Assembly: GCA_963978905.1 (NCBI GenBank)
Contig: OZ022256.1
Coordinates: 2,959,501-3,023,500 of the forward strand
Reading direction: 5' to 3'
Length of the DNA stretch: 64,000 bases
Source: Trichostrongylus colubriformis
Taxonomy: Eukaryota; Nematoda; Chromadorea; Rhabditida; Trichostrongylidae
The position numbers and the translations under genes are program-made. Positions 12,601-24,600 of this stretch are shown here, in pieces (position 1 is the first letter of the stretch; every line of letters begins with the position of its first letter). The notes below the pieces were generated by a model, which made no database searches, was not told the origin of the DNA, and worked only from the letters and a program-made list of their open reading frames with translations.

Positions 12601-15600
12601 CGTTTGTGTTCATTGAGAATGTGGATGAAATCCTCATGCATGGCTACCCAGAGACGCTGACCGACGCTTCTTGCCCTCCCACTAGGCCTTCCAGAGCGAA
12701 GGATGCATACTAGAGAAATTTCAGTATCAATAAATCAATTTTTCTGAAGAATCTTGGGAATATCTCGCAAATTCGGCGAAAAAAAGCTTTCCTCAACTGG
12801 CTTTTCTGAAGGTTTCTTCCTTCGTTTTAGAGATATGACACAGTTCAGGTAGTAGTTCGAAAGCGACAACCTAGCAGACCCTGCTTCACCAAAACGAACT
12901 CATATGGTTAAGTTTGAAGGAAGTTATGGCCATTTCCGTGGAACACTTCGAAATTTTCCTCATCAAATCCTCATCTGGAAACCCATATCGAGAACTAAGC
13001 AACCATTGGGGAAAGCAAACGGGCAATGGATAGGTCTGAGGGAGTTATTAGGAAAACACTTTACAGCTGTTCTAAAGATGGGCTCTAGGTAAAGTTTGAA
13101 CTATTTCCAAAATGTCGGAATTTAGTATGGGGAAAATACCGCGCTCCATCTGTATCGCCGCGTCGCAGCCGTCGCCTGACATGAGATCCTTAACTTTTCT
13201 AGATGTGTAGAGTATTCTGAATTATTGTTTGAAATTGTTCGATTATGAGGTAGAAGCGTGATGCGATCTGGAATCTAGGATTCATAGATTATATATTGAC
13301 GATGAGTGTATAGTACTGGGAATTCCACCTGTATCACATATTTTTCGGGTTTTCGTGTCCATTTAGTTGTATATTGGTGTGGAGCATTTAAAAAATCGAC
13401 AATTGCTTAATTGATGGTTTTTGTGCAGAGAGAGAGAGGGGTCGTACTGGGGTCCCCTTTTTTTTTGGGGGGGGGGGGTCGTATTTTTTGAAAATTTTCC
13501 TCAACTGGACGCTTGACCCTGATGCCTAGTTCCTTGTTGTGTCGTTCTAGAGACTTTCTTATGAATTTTTTCCTGTTTCATTCCGTTTTCTTCAGCTTCT
13601 CTACCAATTTTTCTTCTCGGTCTTGCATAGTGTTCTAAGAAGCGGTTGTTTGCCTGTCTGCTGAGTTGCATTAGAAAAACTAAAATATGTCATTTATTGG
13701 GCTCTAACACGAAATAGCCTCTGAAAGTGAATTATCGCTTGAGAAAACTAATTAATCATCAAAAGGGCTCCAGCTCCAGCTTCACCCTCTGTACGTCGAT
13801 TAATTTCACCCCCTATTGGGGCCTGCGAACAGGAGATTTTATACGGGTTGCAAATAGAATGTCTAGTAGGTCATAGTCGCCATGGGGCAAACAGATAATA
13901 AATTATCTTTTTTGCCATTTTTGAAGAGCTATGAAGTAATATGTTCTGGCAAGAGTCGACGATTAGCAGCCATAAATCGTCAAATTGTCACATTGTCACC
14001 TTGTCATCTTGCTATCTTGTCACTTTGTCACATTGTCACCTTGCCATCTTGTCACATTGTCCGTCTGCACGTTGTCAACTGAACAATGGAATTATTGCTA
14101 AATTCGCTATAAACTGAAGCAATAGCGTACGGTAGTTCAGTAAAATGATTCGATAAATGGGTAAACAAATCTTGCTAGATGAATGTTGAAATAGGGCTTT
14201 TCATCGCGAAAAGAACACTTAATCGCGCAATGTTTGTCAATTGTCAATTTCGCACCCACCGCGCGAGACAACTGTATCCGATTAAGTCCAAAGCCGGCAC
14301 GGGGGGATAAGGCACGTTAATTTGTCGTGCTAATTTCCGTAAATAATCATCGGACGTTGTTGTCGAACAGCTGTCGAAAATTGCGGCTTTCCTTATATGT
14401 CCACGATTCTCCACGATTAGCATAGTCTCTCACTCGTCCAGCTCTTTGTGTCTCTCCATCTCATAATGTTATAGAATGATCCATCATTGAACGGTTTGTA
14501 CGGGGGTACAAATACTTACTGCCGCGTTCATTACCATCGTTATGATTGGCATAATTTCAAAAGGACCTCCTTGAGGGGGTGCGAACGACGGGTGGTGAGT
14601 GGTGGGAGGGTATGATCAAATTAATTCAACTAGTGATCACTGGGAGGGTAAGGAGAGAGATGGGGGTAGAATTTCTAGGATCTCACTCGGTGAAGGGTTT
14701 AGGCTGGATGGAGCAGGACCTAGAAGAGGCCAATAAAGTAAGACCTTGCTTTAGCAAATCGACCATTGACTAGCGTCAAGAGCAGGTATCGTGGTCTGGC
14801 TAGGAGCGCTGTTTGCGTGCACGACGAGAGCGGATTTTGCCTTGGCACGAGAATCCTTTCAATCGGGCAAATGGTGCTTGATTTTTAGACTTGTGTGAAA
14901 ACACTGAATTAAAGTCTGAATGATCAAGCTGTAAGCTCAAGGGCAATACGGATTTATGGAGGGGGGGGGGGCAACAGCTTAGAGCACGGGGAAAGAGGGC
15001 ACCGTAGTGCTTCGAGCTAACCTAATGAAAACCCTATTCCTGCCCACAAAAGGGTTGCCATCCACTTTGAAAAGACATCTAGAGTTCAGGTAAAAACAGT
15101 GGTTGCTGAACTGTTTCCCCGAATCATGCAAATAAGAATTAAACTCGGAATACAGTGAAGGAGGTGTCCAAAGTTGAGTAGCACATGTTCATTTCATCTG
15201 GGCTTTAAATTTCATGTTCGGCCAAGAATTTTTCACTATCTAAAGACATTGGAAGGGGTAAATTTAGCAGACTGTGGAATATGAAAGGAGTGCTGAGTAG
15301 TGTAACAGTAGAGAAAAACGAGACAAAACAGCAAGAAATCCGAAAAAAAAATCAACCCGAAAACCCCTCTCTCGCACTCCTCTGCGTCACTAGCCGAGGA
15401 TAGACTGCAGACGGGCGAGGGCTAAATCAGCCGACCGCAAACGTTAACTCGCCTTTGCCGGCAACTCGCCCGGCTACGGGATTGCAGTACGACACACCGT
15501 GCTGCGGGGTCGTGATAAGCCCCAAGCCGCGCTTTTCCGTGCGAGTTTCGGCACACATCACCTCTTCTGAAGTAGAAGGTTTGTTTTCAGAGAACATGTA

Positions 15601-18600
15601 TTCGCAGTTCTCAGTTTTCGTTTAGCCCTCCCGATGCGTTTAAACTATTTATCACTATTTACTTATTACTGAATAATGATTTTGTATTTACAAAATTTGT
15701 GTATTTAGACTAGTACTTTTTCATGGTACATTTTTATTTATTATACTTATGTATTATTTAATTTCAATGATTTATGTTCCTTCACTGCGCTATTTTTACA
15801 CCAATGTATCTTTTTTCAGTTAATGACAATGCACCAGAGTTTTCAACTCAGAATTATTCCATCTCGATTCCTGAAGATATTCCTGTGGGCACGTCATTTA
15901 TGCAGGTGATCTTCAGATTATTGGAACCCCAGTCCTATGAGGAGGGGGGGGGGTGTACAAAAGTTAATTGGCACGATCTTATATGTCCATATGACATCTG
16001 TGTACATTATTGTCACGTCAGTCATGTGAACACATGTTACTACCCAATATTCAACAAGTTACCACCTCCATTTTGGTGTGACATTCAATCTCCCATGAAA
16101 AAAACTTTGAAAAAAAAACCCCTATAATATTTCAGGTGTCCGCAACTGATTTGGATGTGGGAAACAATGGAATTGTCGACTATTTTCTCAATGATACTGA
16201 TGCGTCACCCGTGTACGACCTTTTTCGTCTGGACAGAACCTCTGGCACACTTCGTGTCAACTCGAAACTCGACCGTGAACAGTATCCGCGGTGAGTTTTG
16301 AAGCCACCCACTGACTAGTCCAGCTCTTGTCCTCCCTCGAACATCTGCTCCATTGTCTACTGTGTTGTTAAGAGGGCAGCGCTAATTAGTAGACTCAGCT
16401 TACGTCCCCCCTTCCTTTAGAGAGGAAGCTTTCACATTGATCATAGCTGGAATCTACAATGGCTTGGCGCACGCGTTATACTTTTGAAGCTTGCTAAAGT
16501 TCATTTTTACTTCGAAATTACTTTCATGCCATACTTAAAGAATGAACTTTAGCAAACTTCTGGATTTTACATTTGGTATAATAACTTTATGATAAAATAA
16601 TATTTAGAAATTAGAAAATTTTAAAAAGAACAAAAATGTGAGGCACTCAGGGTGTAGAAAGTTATATGGCTCCCAGCAGGCCGGTGGGGGGCAGGGAGCT
16701 TTTTAGACCAGCGCCTCTGAATTCATATCCCAGAAAGATTAAAGCAGGCGAGTAAGAGTGAAGGAACCATAAAAGGAAATGATTGTAGGTCAGAAAAAAA
16801 TGGATTTGCTAGATCCTTAGAAGGAAATAAGTTCCGGTAATGTTCAAAGACTTTTGCCGCCCTCCCCCCCCCTCCCCAAATAGTGCCCGGGTCCAATCTT
16901 GAAATGATTCGAACGTAAACAGAGAGCAAAAATCCTATTCCTGCTTTTGATTTCCATACCAGAAGGTCAAAGGCGAGCTGAAGTTACCTTTTTCCTCCAC
17001 CCTACCGCAAGCCATATAACTTTATGTACTTTGGGTGCCTCATATTTATGTCCATTTTTGAAATTTTCTATTTCTCAAATATTATATTATTATGTCGTGA
17101 AGTTATTACACCAAATGTAAAAATGTAAAAAAGAGTCCCTGAAGAGGCCGGGGTCGTATTCGGTCCTCTGAATTTTGAGGGGGGGGGGGAAACATTTGTC
17201 GTATATGATATTTAGGACCTGTGCGGAAGTCTTCGTAACGTCTGATCAAACATTTTTGACCCCCCCCCCGGCAATCTTCCCCGTCGATTCAGATCGACCC
17301 CACTCTGTATGGCGCCATCGTCTGTTGATCCATTTTCTGGAAGCAGGGGCGGGGGGAAGGCCGCACAGTGCCACTATCCGGCAATATCTGCTTGACCTCG
17401 TTTTGAAGTAGAGCTCCGATAGAGGGAAGTCCCACTTGCCAGCACCCGTACTACCTCCCTAGATGCTCGCGCTTTTTTTGACTTCAACGGAAGCTTCCAT
17501 GCATGAAACCATTGTTTGACTACGCATGTTTTTCGGAGTGGATATCGATTTTACGCGCGTGTGCTCCCATGTGCGCGTGCTTTGGAATGGCCTGCAAAGT
17601 CAGCTAGTGGCTGACCATAGACAAATCGAATCGAATTGCTTTATCGAGTTTGATTGCATTCATTTCAGCATCGAATTGAGGATATTTGCTCGGGATCGTG
17701 GAAAACCGCCTCTCACCTCCACCTCTCTCATCAGTATCTCGTTGATCGACGTCAATGACAATGCTCCTCGTTTTGATCAAACCAGCTATGACCTATACAT
17801 TGCCGAAAACTCTCCAGTTGGAAGCACCGTAGGTGCGTGGTCTTTATAAGATCCCATATAGGTGATCGAAGCCCATAATGACTGTTTTCAGGAACCATCG
17901 TTGCAACGGACCCTGATGAAGGTGAGAACGCCAAAATCCAATTTCGAATTTTCGGTGGCGCCGATGCGAAGTTGTTCGATCTGGAGGTGGATGAGGACCA
18001 ACCGGGAGTGGTGCGTCATTTTTCTATTTTGGCTCCAGAAAATCATTGAAAGTCAAATATTTTTCTTTACTTTTAGGTGAGAATTTTAACGCGCTCCGAA
18101 TTTGACTATGAAGCGAAGAATAACAAATTCTACCTGGAAGTACAAGCTACCAGGTTCGATTTTCCTTTTTATCAGATTTACACAATTATTAATATTGATC
18201 ATATCGATTGGTAGAAGCAAAGTCATTTTAAATTGTCTTTATATAGCTTTGACGCGGTATAGAATGTCGCTTTGAGTTAGTGAATACTGAAGCATGAACG
18301 AATAGGAGAAGATTTTCTTGTTTTGAGCACTGTTCAACCACATTACATAACCCATAACCCATAACCCATAACCCATAACCCATGCAAAGCAGCGCAAACT
18401 GCGGCGCTCATTTTTCTGCCAAAACATGTCAGCACCCGTTGAAGATCAATCAATAATCGTTATGAACACTTTTTCAGCGGTCAACTGAGTTCCACCGTTG
18501 TACTGCGTGTCCACGTTTCGGACGTGAACGATAATCGACCGATTCTCAGCGATTTCACTGTACTCATCGATCGATTCGAAACAGAAGAGAGGATTACTCA

Positions 18601-21600
18601 AGTTGGCATTGTGCCAGCCTTGTATGTTATTTTTTGCCCTCAGCCGGCGGAATATCTTGAAAGCTATGAAGTAAGGCCCATTTCAGCGATCCTGATCAAA
18701 ATGCTACGCTTGAATACTGGATAGAGGATAACCAATTGATCACTGTCGAAAAATTCACAGGAAAATTGATTTTAAAAAATCAGTGGAAACGTAATTTGGA
18801 CACTCAGTTCAAGACATGCGTCTCAGGTGAGCGTGCTATCAGGCTTTATCTTTAGTGGTTTATTTGTAATTTGTTACTGTATTCCCAAGTTTGTTTTATT
18901 TTTATTTTTGTTCACTTTATTTAATTTGCATTTCTTTGAACTAATCAATAACCACTTCCCACTCCTTTCTAGTTGCTTTCGTCAAAACGGTCGTTGCATT
19001 ACTATCATCGTATTCGCATTTATTACATTCTTTTTTCCTATCTGTGTATCAGCATTGGTCACTATGGGATGATCCAGTGCAGCCGCGCGCGGTCGCGTAG
19101 CGTCAAAGAAAAACTGAAGCGTCTATATCGCGCGCTTCAAACTGATTTTCATAGGGAACAAGTAGGTATTGCAGACTACTGCGAAGGGGGGACACCGTTC
19201 GACGTTCTCCCACTCGGTGCTTGACCTTTCCTGGGTGTCAGCACTTCTTCCGTTCCTCAGTTGCCATGCGTCATTGAGCCGTCTCCAGGGTAAACGAGAA
19301 GAAGTAAGAAGAGTTGTAAAGTTGCGATTCAGCGAAAATTACTTTCCCATATACTTTGATGGGCGAAAGTGGTGCAGTGCAAGGTGGCGCACTCCGTTAA
19401 GCACCCCTCTTATGGTGCGGGAATCAAGTCCCCCACCCATGACCACCTGGGTTTACCATGTCTTCCGTCTGGGAAGATAAAGGCGTTGTCTTGTACCCCT
19501 CGGCTAGCCCCTGCAATTCATCGTAAGGGGCCAAATCGCATTCACCTGCCATCAGAGTGGCACTAGAGTGCACGATGCATCCCAACAAGGAATTGGTTAA
19601 TACCAAAAAGTTTGATCCATTCTGCTTTTATGGCTTTGATTCCTTTAACCAATTTTCGGAGCTTTTTGAAAACTTGAAGATCAGTGGAAATTTAACAGAA
19701 TCCTTCAAAAATCGCATTTTAGACGGGCCAAATACGGTATGTGCCAAGTGTCGATTAATTCACGTTCATCTCACACAAGATGCGTTACGAGAAGCTGTGA
19801 CGGTTTTTCTACCGAAAATGTCGTTAGATGATTTTTGGGATCCTGTCGTATTCAATAGGTTCAGGTAATAAGCTGGAATTTTTTGATCGCTATTCCTAAT
19901 AATTTCTTATGCTGTCGAACTGATGAGTGGGGGGGGGGGGACAATTTGTTGAATGTTAAATATGTAGTTACATGCGGAGGTGGTGTAGTGACAGGTGGCG
20001 CCCAGTATAGAGCGGGGATCAAATCCCGCGTTAGACGGCCGTCAGACTTTGCGATTATACCATTGTGCGATTTTACGATTCTGCGATTTTGCGTCGTCGC
20101 ACTTTTGTACGTGATACTACGAGCTTGAGATTGTGCAACGCGGCAAAATTGCAGAACCGCGAAATCGCAAAGTCTGACGGCGGCCTCAACGCCTGCTCAG
20201 GCCAACCAATGTCATTCCATCCCTTCGGGGTAGGTGAATTGGAACCAAACTCATTCGGGAGGATAAACCTGTCACCACGACTTTGAACAGAACAAGAATG
20301 CGCGGCGCATCTCACAGAAAGGATTGTTCTAGAACGAAGACTTTATCCTCTATCCTTTTGTTGACACGTCAATCATGTAATTCAACGAGTTGCCCCTTCT
20401 CCCATAAATTTAGCCTCATTTTTGCTTATCGTTGTTATCAGTTGTTACTACTGGTAATTTCTCGATGTAAACAAAATCTAGCCGTTGCAGACAATCCTTG
20501 GCCAGCGCGGACACATGGGAAGAGCAGAACATTATCATTGTGGGCGCCGATCGACTCAACGATGGGGTCGAAATCAGTCTGGTGGTCAGCGATCGCGGCA
20601 GAATTGTCAAGTAAGTTTTTCGATGTCGTGCAAATGACCCACTGTTATTTCCGGAACCTCGAACAATAGCCTTTCAAGAGATTTTTTCCGTTCCTCCAAA
20701 ACGATTTCCTCCGATGAAACGCGCCTCATATACCAGATTAGTGGCCCTTTCCTTTGAAAGGCCCTATCTCAATGTCGGCATCTCTAATGGCGGCGACTGT
20801 TCGCGCGCGTCATCTCCTTTGATTCATCTCTTTCATAACGTTCGTCAAGTGGTTTTTCATCCAGTCGATGTCTAACGACCATCTGTCACCTCGCCTGTCA
20901 CCATACAAATTCTAGTAGAGCGGGAAAATTCGCCCAACAACGCGGGACAGGAGATGGTCCTCCCTCCCTCCGAGGTCAAAATATGAGATATATATATAAG
21001 GTCATAACGGATATAAGGTCAAAACAAGCAGTAGTTATCATGTAAGATTGTGAAGAGAGTATAAGACAGTGTCCTCCCTCTGCCTTTCTGCGCCGTATAA
21101 ATCTCCTCGAAGTGGAACAAGTCTTGACAAGATACGACAAAAATTTTAATAGTGGAGGGAGGGACTTACAGTGAAAAAGAGACGTAAAATGCCCTCACAG
21201 GAAAATGTCCGAAAGCTCGTTTCTACGCGGTGAACTCGTCCGGAATAAGAAAATGACTACATGTCCAATTCGTTTCGAGGATTTTTTGGTGGAATTTTGC
21301 CTTGGCTCTTTCTTCATTAAATTATTCTCTGTTTTCTCAGAATGTTACTATTCAGCCCTGTAACCCACGAAAAATTACCTTCGGACGCACCTTGTACCTT
21401 TAAATCGTTCCCATGATAGTTATATAAATCGCTCCCACTGTATTTGTATAAATCGTTCCCACGATATTTATAGATTGCGGGAGGGCGGGGGGTAATTGCG
21501 TGATAGCTAAAAGTCGTTTAGCTATTATATACATATCCGCTTGGCTAGGCGCGACGAGGATGAGTTTCATGTTTCTGTCATCACGCCATATGTTAGGTGT

Positions 21601-24600
21601 CGCATGGCAGTTACACATTACAGAGAAGGGAAACCGCTCAAATTGGAATCGACGGGAGAGCCATCTGCTGTGGGTCTTGTGAGAAATCGCTGAAGACGCA
21701 CGTTTTGGGAACGTAAGGGCTAGGGATCGTGCATTTGACCTTTTTGAAAACATGTAGAGGCGTTAGGCTGGTGACACGGGTGGCCGCACGGGTCTTAGCT
21801 CAGGTGGAATTCGATCCCAGAAAGGATATGGACAGTAAGGCGCCTCTATGCAATGCGCCACCTTCGAAGAGTACCACGATACCCATTCATGCCATTCCAG
21901 ATCATGGAAGGTTGAAGATGTTCTCCGATCCGAAATACGACATCTCGAACGGGCATCTCTGATGAAGATCGAAGTGATCCGTGATAAGAGCTGTTCCCGT
22001 GAGCCTTGTCCATACTATCAGAAGTGCCGTCAAACACTGAAGCACGTCAATGCGTTTGAGGTAAGTGTCCACTGAGGTGGAAGGCGTGGGGGGGGGAGGG
22101 CATGTAAAGGTCATAAAGCTGAGCAAAAGTTTTGCTCTTTTAGGTTTATCAAACTGATAGCTTTATGGCGAGAACGCTGAAAACGTTAAAGACATTCGTG
22201 TGTGAATGTCCCGTCGGATTTGCCAGTAAGTTTTTCGTTCAGCGATGTGTTTTTTCGCTTCATTCTCATATTCATGGATGTTAAGCGTATTTTTTGGCTT
22301 CCGACAAATATCTTTGTGTGGTAAAAATAGATGGGGGGACAAGAGGTTGTCTGTTGAATGGTAACATGTATTTACATGACTGTAGTCTGATGAAGACAGT
22401 TATTGAATGTAGTAAAGTTTCGTAAATTGTTCATATTCAGCTTAAGACATGTTACACTCCAGCATCCAACAAAGTCCACCCCCTCTCCCTTCTCCTGCTG
22501 TTCTTCTCTAATGAAATACCCAGCTCACAGTACGAATTGCCGACGAATGACGGGGTTTGACTGCTACAAGACCGTCGCTTTTTAGTTGGATCGCGTAACC
22601 CTGTTAGAAGAGCAGTATCCTGGGTGGTCGGGGTCCTGGAGAAACTCAGGCAACGCTCATAGTATGGAATTTGCGCTTGCGGAATTGTGGAATCTGCGAA
22701 GGAAGATTTGACATGTATCGATAGGGAAAATTGTGAAAAAAACGCTTTTTTGTGGATTCTGGTATCTTCAAATCTCCAACTCTCTTGACTTGGCGGTGCC
22801 TGGAAATAGATACATACAGTAGCGGTCCAAATTATTGAGTTTCTTATTTCAACCATAATTTTGGCCAGCGTTTACATATCAGGGGTTCAATTTTTTTGTG
22901 TTTCGAAGGCAACTGTCACTCAGTGAAATGAGGTTCCGCAGCCGAGTAGGGTGCAGTGTGCAGATGGAAAAGATCATTCAACTGACTACACTGAAAATGA
23001 TCAACACCGTGCTTCTGTGCTGTAAAGTGCTGTCATGTCCCAAATTACGGGTAGAAATGTTTTAGCCTCATCCCGTTCTACTTTTTGCACAACGGCTCGT
23101 TTCCTTTTTTATGGCTGATTGAATTTTCGAAACTTTTGGTCAATATCAGAGCTTTCGGTGAATAATTTTTCGACCTTCACACTGCATCCTACTCGGCTGA
23201 AATACCTTTTCATGAAGTAGAAGTTGCCCTCAAATTACTAAAAAAACGAGTTTGTAAACGTCGACCAATATTATGGTTAAGGTCCAAAACCGCATATAAT
23301 TTTGACCGCTACTGTATCTTATCCTTTTCTGCACATATCAGAATTACGCATTTCCACTAAAATGCAAGTTTCGCGATTCTCACGATCGATATGCATATAT
23401 CTACCTTCAGCGCATATTCCGCAGATTCTGCAATTCCGTGGAAACGCACATTCTGCCACTGCCTTAGTTGTAATAACCATTCAGAGGGTCCTCATAATCA
23501 TAATCGAGCGGTCGGACGAAGCCCCAGAACGTGCCATTCTCGAATCTGCGCGCGTACCTCCCCGAGTGGGGCTTCACGCATGTTTACCACTTCATCTTCA
23601 CGCGAGCGAGAGTGGCCTTGGTGGATTTGGGCGAAAACAGTTCAGAGACGGACGGCTTCAATTAATGTCGCGTGCAATTCAAGTGTCCGGCCGGTCACTT
23701 TGTTTGTGCAATGCCAAAGCATCGGCTCTAATTAAAGTGCCTCATCTTGTGGCGCACGGCCAAATGTCCCGCCGGAAATCGGATGAAGGAGAAAGTATGC
23801 AGTGAGCAGGGGACGCTTATCCGGTATTCAAGTTTGGTAACTGCATAGCAAAGGTCATTCATCCCTTCGATTGCCCTTGGGTGACGAATTTTCAATGGAG
23901 CATGTATGAAGGGTTGTTTCGAAAGGAGTAAGAGTCCCAAAGTGTTCACATTCCCTGAAATTCCACATTAAACATGGGAGTAGATCCTGACCCTCCCAAG
24001 TTAATCACAATTTCTTCTTACATTCCCTAATTTTCCCTGGATGGGATAGCCTAACAGCGATTTCATGCTTAGGTTAAGCTGGCCTAAATTCCCAGTTCGT
24101 ACCAAAACCTTAACCCTTGGGCTAGGAAACTTTTAGGAATGACAACGGAGCAAGAATACCTCGGGGCACCTGGATAGCATGATATTCCATTCCTAGTAAT
24201 CTCCTTGTCCCAGCCAATTGCATGTCTTACTGGCGGAAGGCGGTATTCCGGTTTTCCGGAACATCTGATGCGTCGACAGTCCTTTCCGATAAGACCTCCA
24301 CCCCCCCCCCCTTCCCCCCACCGTTCGATGGATTTCATTACCAACAACTCCTATAACTTTTGAAAGTTTCTCACAAACTCTAATTACAGGTTCGGTGGAC
24401 CAACCCGGTCAGTGCGATCTTCGCGTGGATCAATGCTACAGTAATCCGTGTCGCAACAATGCCACCTGTCACCCACTTGAAAATGGATACAGATGTGAAT
24501 GTAAGCCGGGTTGGAGAGGTAATAATTTGCATTTGTGCGTGCATTCAGTTTCCGGATCATTTGGTCAGGAGCCGTTCAAGTGAGAATACAGAAGAAGGGG

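Larger units (their letters stand above)
10362..15819 (+). other. fmi-1: intron 14 (5.46 kb, the longest)
   Basis: Contains a SINE-like family D copy (10694-10949), TTAACG-rich DNA (10947-10978), family A element (11033-11746), family P (11883-12082), G-tracts near 12155 and 13466, and family B (13884-14105). I see nothing else convincing in 12090-13880 or 14110-15810. The final 200 nt are AT-rich before the TTTTTTCAG acceptor. Confidence 0.8.
19927..20403. repeat. family P element split by a nested SINE
   Basis: Left half GGGGGGGGGGGACAATTTGT ... TAGTTACATG ends near 19974. Right half TTGACACGTCAATCATGTAA TTCAACGAGTTG ends 20403 with CCCC. A family D SINE (19975-20325) separates them. Confidence 0.65.
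22226..24389 (+). other. fmi-1: intron 25 (2.16 kb)
   Basis: Holds family P (22332-22490) and a Tc1/mariner-type MITE (22817-23314). The open frames at 23302-23805 have no recognisable domain. A C-tract lies near 24299. Confidence 0.75.

Noticed and set aside
17921..17930. Donor GTGAGA inside exon 18
   Set aside because: Reading through preserves cadherin repeat 8; using it would lose the core strands.
18346..18383. Interstitial telomere
   Set aside because: Repeat is TTATGGG, not the nematode TTAGGC, and only about 38 bp.
19975..20325. A real tRNA gene
   Set aside because: A- and B-like boxes are present but no cloverleaf or acceptor stem closes; other copies share a long non-tRNA body, so SINE-like.
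22452..22856. 134-aa minus-strand frame in intron 25
   Set aside because: Overlaps family P and the Tc1-type MITE; no recognisable motif.
23302..23805. 167-aa plus-strand frame in intron 25
   Set aside because: No domain, starts at a MITE end, does not fit the spliced gene in any phase.
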